In this document: positions 59,032-64,000 of the stretch, in pieces
How the letters are laid out: each line of letters opens with the position of its first letter
Numbering within the stretch: position 1 is the first letter of the stretch
NCBI GenBank assembly: GCA_017303905.1
Contig: JAFLBH010000001.1
Location: 1,589,809 to 1,653,808 of the forward strand
From: Bacteroidota bacterium
GTDB taxonomy: Bacteria; Bacteroidota; Bacteroidia; B-17B0; Aurantibacillaceae
Length of the DNA: 64,000 nucleotides
Reading direction: 5' to 3'
Position numbers and translations under genes: made by a program
Notes under the pieces: generated by a model
What the model was told of the DNA's origin: nothing
Seen by the model: the letters and a program-made list of their open reading frames with translations, nothing else
Database searches by the model: none

Positions 59032-60687
59032 ATGGCAGGTGGTAAAGAAACCCCGAGGCAGAAGATGATTGGTATGATGTACTTAGTACTTACCGCACTT
59101 CTTGCTATGAACGTATCCAAGCAAATCTTAAAAGGTTACATTACGGTGAACGAGAGTATGGAGAAGAGTAAGAAAAACCTTTCTGAGAATAACAAGCGTA
59201 TTTACGAATCGTTTGAACACACTATTAATGGTAACCCTGCTGCTAAGCCTTATTTCGATAAGGCTAAAGAAGCTCAATCAGCAATTAAGGACGTTATCAA
59301 GTATATCGACGGTGTTAGAAATTTAGTTATTGAAACTACTGAGCAAATTGGCCAGGGTGATACTGCTAAATTACGTTACTTAGGTAAAATTGATGACTAC
59401 GATGCTCCTACTCATTTATTAATTGGTAGTGATGCGGCTTCTCCTGAAAATAAACCAAACAGTGCTGTAGAATTACAAGCAAAAATGGATGGCTTACACA
59501 ATAAGTTAATCTCTATGCTTGATAACATGCAAAAGGATAAGAAAACTAAGATCCTTGAAGATGATTATCAGGGTTTGAAGAAAAAAATAGGAAGTATTAA
59601 GCCGGTTGACAGTGGTGCTGAGGAAGATGGTATCAAATTAACTTGGCCGGTAGAAAACTTCTATCACTTACCAATGGCTGCGGTAGTTACAAACTTGAAC
59701 AAAATGCAAGCTGACCTTTACAACATCGAGGCTGAATTATTACAGGTATTCAGTGGTGCGAGTGGTAAATTAGCGATTAAGTTCGACCGTTTAACTGCAA
59801 AAGTAATTGCTCCTTCTTCATACATTCAAGCTGGTCAACCATATACTGCTGATATTTTCTTAGCTGCTTCATCAAGCGCTATGACTGCTGATATGATGGA
59901 AGTATTAGTTGGTGCTGACTCTGCTTCAGGCGGACAAGGCGGAACTAAATTACCAATCGTTGATGGTCAAGGTAAATATGAAGTTCAGACAGGTGGTCAA
60001 GGTGAGCAAACCTACAAAGGTGTTATCAAGTTTAAAAAACCTGATGGTACTTACGATTTTTATCCATTCTCTTCAACTTACATGGTTGCTGCTCCTTCAG
60101 TTGCGGTTGAACCTGAGAAGATGAACGTACTTTATATTGGTGTAGATAATCCAATTGTTGTTTCAGCTGCTGGTGTTTCTCCTACCGATTTAAATGTTAG
60201 CATTACTGGTTGCGGAGCTACAAAAACTGGCGGTTCAGGTGGAAAGTTTGTTGTTCGCGCAACATCTCCGGGAACTTGTCAAATCAGCGTTTCCGCTAAA
60301 ACTAAAGATGGCGTTAAAGCACAAGGCCCTCCTAAGAAATTCCGTGTGAAGAAAATTCCTGATCCATCAGCTAAATTGGGCGGTAGATTATGTCAGGGTA
60401 TCATGGATTTCAAAAAGATGGAATTAGCAGCGATCGGTGGTGTGGGTGCTGAAATTCCAGGCTTCGACTTTGATGTTAAATTCCCTGTACAAAGCTTCTT
60501 GTTCTCAGCTAACGTAAAAGGTATTATTAAGGAATTTCCTTGTAATGGTCCTAACTTAAGTGCTGAAGCAAAAGGTGTATTACAGAGTTTGAACTCCGGA
60601 GGTAAAGCTTTCTTTGAGAACATTAAAGTAAAAGCACCGGATGGAACTATCCGTACCTTGCCAACTGTGTCCTTAAAAGTTAAATAA
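59032..60687 (+). CDS. gldM: T9SS motor subunit GldM
   Basis: 551 residues. Short N-terminal cytoplasmic tail, then one membrane helix (about 13-30; GMMYLVLTALLAMNVS), then the long periplasmic part with four domains: helical D1 up to about 220, then beta domains (FDRLTAKVIAPSSYIQ; VAVEPEKMNVLYIGVDNP; CQISVSAKTKDGVKAQG). GldM reaches from the motor to the GldK/N ring. gldN follows by 7 bases. Confidence 0.96.
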   Translation: MAGGKETPRQKMIGMMYLVLTALLAMNVSKQILKGYITVNESMEKSKKNLSENNKRIYESFEHTINGNPAAKPYFDKAKEAQSAIKDVIKYIDGVRNLVIETTEQIGQGDTAKLRYLGKIDDYDAPTHLLIGSDAASPENKPNSAVELQAKMDGLHNKLISMLDNMQKDKKTKILEDDYQGLKKKIGSIKPVDSGAEEDGIKLTWPVENFYHLPMAAVVTNLNKMQADLYNIEAELLQVFSGASGKLAIKFDRLTAKVIAPSSYIQAGQPYTADIFLAASSSAMTADMMEVLVGADSASGGQGGTKLPIVDGQGKYEVQTGGQGEQTYKGVIKFKKPDGTYDFYPFSSTYMVAAPSVAVEPEKMNVLYIGVDNPIVVSAAGVSPTDLNVSITGCGATKTGGSGGKFVVRATSPGTCQISVSAKTKDGVKAQGPPKKFRVKKIPDPSAKLGGRLCQGIMDFKKMELAAIGGVGAEIPGFDFDVKFPVQSFLFSANVKGIIKEFPCNGPNLSAEAKGVLQSLNSGGKAFFENIKVKAPDGTIRTLPTVSLKVK

Positions 60688-60694
60688 TAGAAAT

Positions 60695-61549
60695 ATGAAA
60701 AAAGCTACATCCATATTAGTCATTGCCTTTTTACTGGTGATCTCTAATCTAAATGCTCAACCGGGCGTATTTACTCCGGGCGATTATAGAGATGGTATCT
60801 ATGATAAGGAAAACGCGAATTATCGCCGTTTTATTCCTTACACACATCTTCGTGAAGCAGATGTGGCTTGGGAAAAGCGCGTTTGGCGCGAGATTGATTT
60901 AAGAGAAAAGATCAATCACCCTTTGTATTATCCAATTACTTATGATGCGTCTACCAATGGCAGATGGTCGTTAATCAGAGTTTTATCTAAGTATATTCAA
61001 ACGGGTCAAATTCTTGCCTTCGCTGATGAAGATTTCCTTGTTCCTATGGAATTATCAGTAGTTAAAAACAAATTAGTTGTTTGTGACTCTGTAAAGGAAT
61101 CAAACTTTGATGAAAACGGTGAAGAGATTTTTACGTCGAGATGGAGTTGTGACTCAACTTCTATTCTAAAAGACTTGAATGTAATGCGTATGAAAGAAGA
61201 TTGGTTTTTCGATAAGCAGAAATCAGTTTTAGAAGTTCGTATCTTAGGTATTCAAGTATTAAAGCGTGACGAAGAAAAAGGTGGTTTAAATGCATTATTT
61301 TGGGTTTATTTCCCTGCATGCCGTCCTTACTTTGCAAAGCATGAAGTATTTAATACAAAAACAGATTCTGAGCGTCGTACTTTCGAAGACATTTTCTGGA
61401 AACGTCAGTTCTCTAGTTATGTTTTTAAAGAAACAAACGTTTACGATCGTCAGTTTAATGAATACTCTGCCGGTATCGATTTACTTCTAGAGTCAGATCG
61501 CGTAAAAAACGACATCTTTAAATGGGAACACGACTTGTGGCACTTCTAA
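60695..61549 (+). CDS. gldN: T9SS ring protein GldN
   Basis: 284 residues. Signal peptide ends LNAQPG. READVAWEKRVWREIDLREKINHPLYYP (in part) is the family signature; the C-terminus has SSYVFKETNVYDRQF. Forms the periplasmic ring with GldK. Last gene of the operon; a bidirectional terminator follows. Confidence 0.96.
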   Translation: MKKATSILVIAFLLVISNLNAQPGVFTPGDYRDGIYDKENANYRRFIPYTHLREADVAWEKRVWREIDLREKINHPLYYPITYDASTNGRWSLIRVLSKYIQTGQILAFADEDFLVPMELSVVKNKLVVCDSVKESNFDENGEEIFTSRWSCDSTSILKDLNVMRMKEDWFFDKQKSVLEVRILGIQVLKRDEEKGGLNALFWVYFPACRPYFAKHEVFNTKTDSERRTFEDIFWKRQFSSYVFKETNVYDRQFNEYSAGIDLLLESDRVKNDIFKWEHDLWHF

Positions 61550-61560
61550 TATGAAATTAA

Positions 61561-61586
61561 AAAACCCCGAAGCAATTCGGGGTTTT
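61561..61586. terminator. Bidirectional terminator between gldN and queG
   Basis: Perfect 11-base stem AAAACCCCGAA / TTCGGGGTTTT with GCAA loop, then TTTTTTG on plus; on minus it is preceded by the queG stop 6 bases away and followed by TTTTTAATTTC. Confidence 0.92.
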
Positions 61587-61591
61587 TTGTT

Positions 61592-62515
61592 TTAGTCCGC
61601 TTTTATAAAATCAATGTTTCTTTTAAGGCCGAAGTACTTCGTTCTTTTGACAGCAGAATTCCTGAATAGTTTATCAAAAACTTCTTCTGTTATTTCTTTC
61701 CATTCTTTTGTGGAGTAGGATAGCAAACCGTTCGTGTTATTGAACAAAGGCTCATTATGCGGTTTGCTGAATCTGTTCCAAGGACAAACATCTTGGCACA
61801 CATCGCAACCAAAGGCCCAGTTATCCATTTTGCCTTTAAATTCAGTCGGAATGTTTTCTTTAAGTTCTATGGTAAGATAGGAAATACATTTGCTGCCATC
61901 TACAACGTAAGGCGAAATAATTGCTTCAGTAGGACATGCATCAATACATTTAGTACAAGTCCCGCAATAGTCATCAATAGGACCATCATATTCTAATTCC
62001 AAATCAATAATCAATTCAGCAATAAAAAAGAATGAACCTTGTTGCTTGTTGATGAGGTTGCTGTTCTTGCCAATCCATCCTAATCCGCTTTTTCTTGCCC
62101 AGGCTTTATCCATTACCGGTGCTGAATCGGTGAAAACACGACCGTTTATTTCGCCAATCTGTTCTTGTAGTGAATTTACAAGCTCTTTAAGCTTGTTTTT
62201 TATCACTTCATGATAATCGTTACCATAGGCGTATTTGGATAGCTTTGGCGCGCCTTCCGTTTGTTGTTGACTTGGGTAATAGTTATATAAAAGTGATACA
62301 ACGGATTTTGCACCATCTACCAATAGGCGTGGATCTAATCGTTTATCAAAATGATTCGCCATGTAATCCATTTTTCCGTGGCGGTTTTCTTTTAACCATT
62401 TTTCTAATCGTGGCGCTTCTTCTTCCAAAAAGGTAGCTTTACTGATACCGCAAAAGTCAAAACCAAGTCGTTTGGATTCTTGTTTAATAATGGCAGTATG
62501 TTTTTTTATGTTCAC
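61592..62515 (-). CDS. queG: Epoxyqueuosine reductase
   Basis: 307 residues. Cobalamin- and Fe-S-dependent last step of queuosine tRNA modification. Two 4Fe-4S motifs: [16 protein letters not shown] and [19 protein letters not shown]1730-type N-terminal part includes [15 protein letters not shown] and [10 protein letters not shown]. The conserved [28 protein letters not shown] stretch (in part) is present. Shorter than E. coli QueG because the C-terminal HEAT repeat is missing, as in other Bacteroidota. Confidence 0.94.
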   Translation of the reverse strand: MNIKKHTAIIKQESKRLGFDFCGISKATFLEEEAPRLEKWLKENRHGKMDYMANHFDKRLDPRLLVDGAKSVVSLLYNYYPSQQQTEGAPKLSKYAYGNDYHEVIKNKLKELVNSLQEQIGEINGRVFTDSAPVMDKAWARKSGLGWIGKNSNLINKQQGSFFFIAELIIDLELEYDGPIDDYCGTCTKCIDACPTEAIISPYVVDGSKCISYLTIELKENIPTEFKGKMDNWAFGCDVCQDVCPWNRFSKPHNEPLFNNTNGLLSYSTKEWKEITEEVFDKLFRNSAVKRTKYFGLKRNIDFIKAD

Positions 62516-62558
62516 CCTTTAACAAATTTAATCCTATTATGGAGCAGGGCAAAATAAA

Positions 62559-64000
62559 TTAATTTCTTTTACTCTTTTTGCTAAGCGCCTTTTTAACCAT
62601 TACGTAATCGAGGTAATAGAGAACCTTTAGTGAAATGGTGTTGTTTTGAGGAGAGTTAATGGATCCTTCAATGTTTAGATAGTAATCGTTAATAATCGTG
62701 TTTTCTCTCTTTAAAACGGCATTTTTCCATACTATGTTTAATTCGCTGCCGGGTGCAAATTGCCAAAAGAAAACCAAATCAATATTGAAAGCGTTAAAGT
62801 TAACATTATGATTGCCACCATAAGAATAGGAGCTTAAATAGCCATTATTTTCTAAATGATAATACCCATGATAGTAGGCCTTCGACCAGTAATGGCGACC
62901 ACGAATCGATAGCGACATCTTATTTGTGAATTTATATACTCCGGATAATGTATTACTAACGGTTTGCACATGACGTCTTCCAAATGTAATGGAATCACTC
63001 GCGTAATCGTAATTTACAAAACCGATGTCGTCTAACTTTTCCTGAATGTAACTTTCAAAAATAAATGACAACTTATTATTTACCCTCCATCGCGGCGCAA
63101 TATATAAATCAGTTTCCTGCCTTTTGTTTTCATTAAAAACCCTGTGGTTTACAGAAATATCAATGGCTACTTTTTTCCGGTAATCACTCGATATAAATCC
63201 ACCCCCTCTGTAATTAGTTGGGAAAGTGTAGAATCTTCCAAAAACGCGCGGTTCATAATAATCATAAGTGATAATAGGCTCCGCACCATAGCGAATCCCA
63301 ACCGTTAAAAAACGTTTGCTGAATGTGGTTACGTGGTTTCCACTTATACCGAAATTTGCGAACACGTCAGGGTTATACATGCGTTGGTAAATAACCGACC
63401 ATTCATTATAACTATTATTCAATTTCCAGAAAGGTTTGTAAATGTTATAGGCAATATCCATACCCATATCTACATTGTTATTCATAAATTGAATTCCTAA
63501 ATCATTCGGATTATAAGTGTCTGTATTTAAACTCCCAAAAGCTGACCATAAAAAATTCCCACCCCGTTTTCCAAAATTGAAATTAGCGCTATAACCTCTA
63601 TATGGTTTGGCACTATCCGGAAAAAAGCGCTGACTCATTTTGCCAAAACCTCCAATGCCATAAGTGTTTGTTTTGTTATTGAAATCAAAACCGGCACCTG
63701 TTACATTCGCATCATAAAAATGTCCATCGCGCGTTACGTTCGTATTAATAAGTGTTACGAAAGAATTGTTTTTTAAAGCCTGATCTAACACCACAATATT
63801 GTAATTCGTCAACGGAGATGATAAAATTTTTCTGGTATTTCCAAGCGTGTCCTGAGCAGTAGCATAAGTATCTCCTGAAATGGCATTAAATAAACCTATG
63901 CCTAAGTTGGAAGAAGTTCGTCCTGATAATTTTGTAGCATTGTATAAATTAGCTTGTCCCGGATTTTTAATTATTTTTTCATCCGCATTGGTTTGTCCGT
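62559..64000 (-). CDS. DUF5916-family protein, C-terminal part (cut by window end)
   Basis: The frame is open through the right edge, so at least 479 residues are encoded here and the start lies outside. The usable part includes NLYNATKLSGRTSSNLGIG, GDTYATAQDTLGNTRKILSSPLTNYNI (in part), and barrel-like strands to the end (VLYYLDYVMVKKAL). This matches the C-terminal barrel domain of DUF5916 proteins, which often have an N-terminal carbohydrate-binding-like domain. They are predicted outer-membrane proteins of unknown role. TTG 63812 is inside the conserved domain and is not the true start. Confidence 0.82.
   Translation of the reverse strand, partial: GQTNADEKIIKNPGQANLYNATKLSGRTSSNLGIGLFNAISGDTYATAQDTLGNTRKILSSPLTNYNIVVLDQALKNNSFVTLINTNVTRDGHFYDANVTGAGFDFNNKTNTYGIGGFGKMSQRFFPDSAKPYRGYSANFNFGKRGGNFLWSAFGSLNTDTYNPNDLGIQFMNNNVDMGMDIAYNIYKPFWKLNNSYNEWSVIYQRMYNPDVFANFGISGNHVTTFSKRFLTVGIRYGAEPIITYDYYEPRVFGRFYTFPTNYRGGGFISSDYRKKVAIDISVNHRVFNENKRQETDLYIAPRWRVNNKLSFIFESYIQEKLDDIGFVNYDYASDSITFGRRHVQTVSNTLSGVYKFTNKMSLSIRGRHYWSKAYYHGYYHLENNGYLSSYSYGGNHNVNFNAFNIDLVFFWQFAPGSELNIVWKNAVLKRENTIINDYYLNIEGSINSPQNNTISLKVLYYLDYVMVKKALSKKSKRN

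Overview
The window is 64 kb of chromosomal DNA from a member of the Bacteroidota. The evidence is a PorP/SprF + gldKLMN type IX secretion (T9SS) locus, proteins carrying T9SS C-terminal sorting domains of both the short 'type A' and the CHU_C 'type B' kind, a LytS/LytTR two-component pair with a ligand-binding propeller, lineage-typical families (DUF5723, DUF5916), low GC with AT-rich leaders, no consistent Shine-Dalgarno sequences, and several TAnnTTTG-type -7 promoter motifs. It looks like a free-living, LPS-bearing organism with gliding/T9SS machinery. No tRNA, rRNA, CRISPR array, prophage or insertion sequence was found. No gene-free stretch exceeds 300 bases; the longest is the 284-base divergent region 48534-48817.

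Layout. 1-6.2 kb: 5'-nucleotidase fragments, a thioesterase, then a sugar-nucleotide run (DegT aminotransferase, UDP-glucose dehydrogenase, UDP-glucuronate decarboxylase), a lipocalin-like secreted protein, acylphosphatase and a DUF2179 membrane protein. 6.2-10.8 kb (minus): LytTR response regulator, LytS-type kinase and a CHU_C T9SS cargo protein that appears to start at CTG. 11-13.9 kb: dipeptidyl peptidase IV and a zinc-less Sir2. 13.9-22.6 kb (minus): a TPR/PD40/SPOR-like envelope protein, a large polytopic membrane protein, and a three-gene unit (lipoprotein, DUF5723 barrel, T9SS-sorted repeat protein). 22.7-28.4 kb: a secreted PHP-domain protein, threonine aldolase, O-methyltransferase, a zinc-ribbon coiled-coil protein paired with a Nif3-like protein, and a small exported protein. 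28.5-30.7 kb: lpxK and purine nucleoside phosphorylase. 30.8-33.8 kb: an ECF sigma operon with a membrane anti-sigma candidate built on a repeated F-x-V-P-x-x-Y-F motif, a periplasmic helical protein and an outer-membrane protein. 33.8-41.3 kb: lipA, OsmC, a 43-residue lipoprotein, ung, a DinB-like protein, an M28 peptidase and a dciA-like/recF pair. 41.4-48.5 kb: TPR membrane protein, ribH, purA, mgtE, topA. 48.8-53.9 kb: an miaB / sigma-54 AAA+ regulator / lptE / TPR-like protein / secG run, into which a four-helix-bundle (23S rRNA intervening-sequence type) gene with flanking repeats has apparently been inserted. 54-61.5 kb: aspartate kinase, then porP-gldK-gldL-gldM-gldN. 61.6-64 kb: queG and a DUF5916 protein cut by the window end.

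The unifying theme is cell-envelope biology: T9SS core and at least three probable T9SS substrates, LPS synthesis and transport (lpxK, lptE), Sec export (secG), sugar-nucleotide supply and an envelope-stress-type ECF operon. No wholly new system is obvious. The strongest leads for something under-described are the repeat-flanked four-helix-bundle insertion (50.25-50.72 kb), the repeat-bearing anti-sigma operon, the lipoprotein/DUF5723/T9SS-cargo unit, and small or hidden coding features (43-aa lipoprotein, CTG-started signal peptide, Tat-signal gene start).
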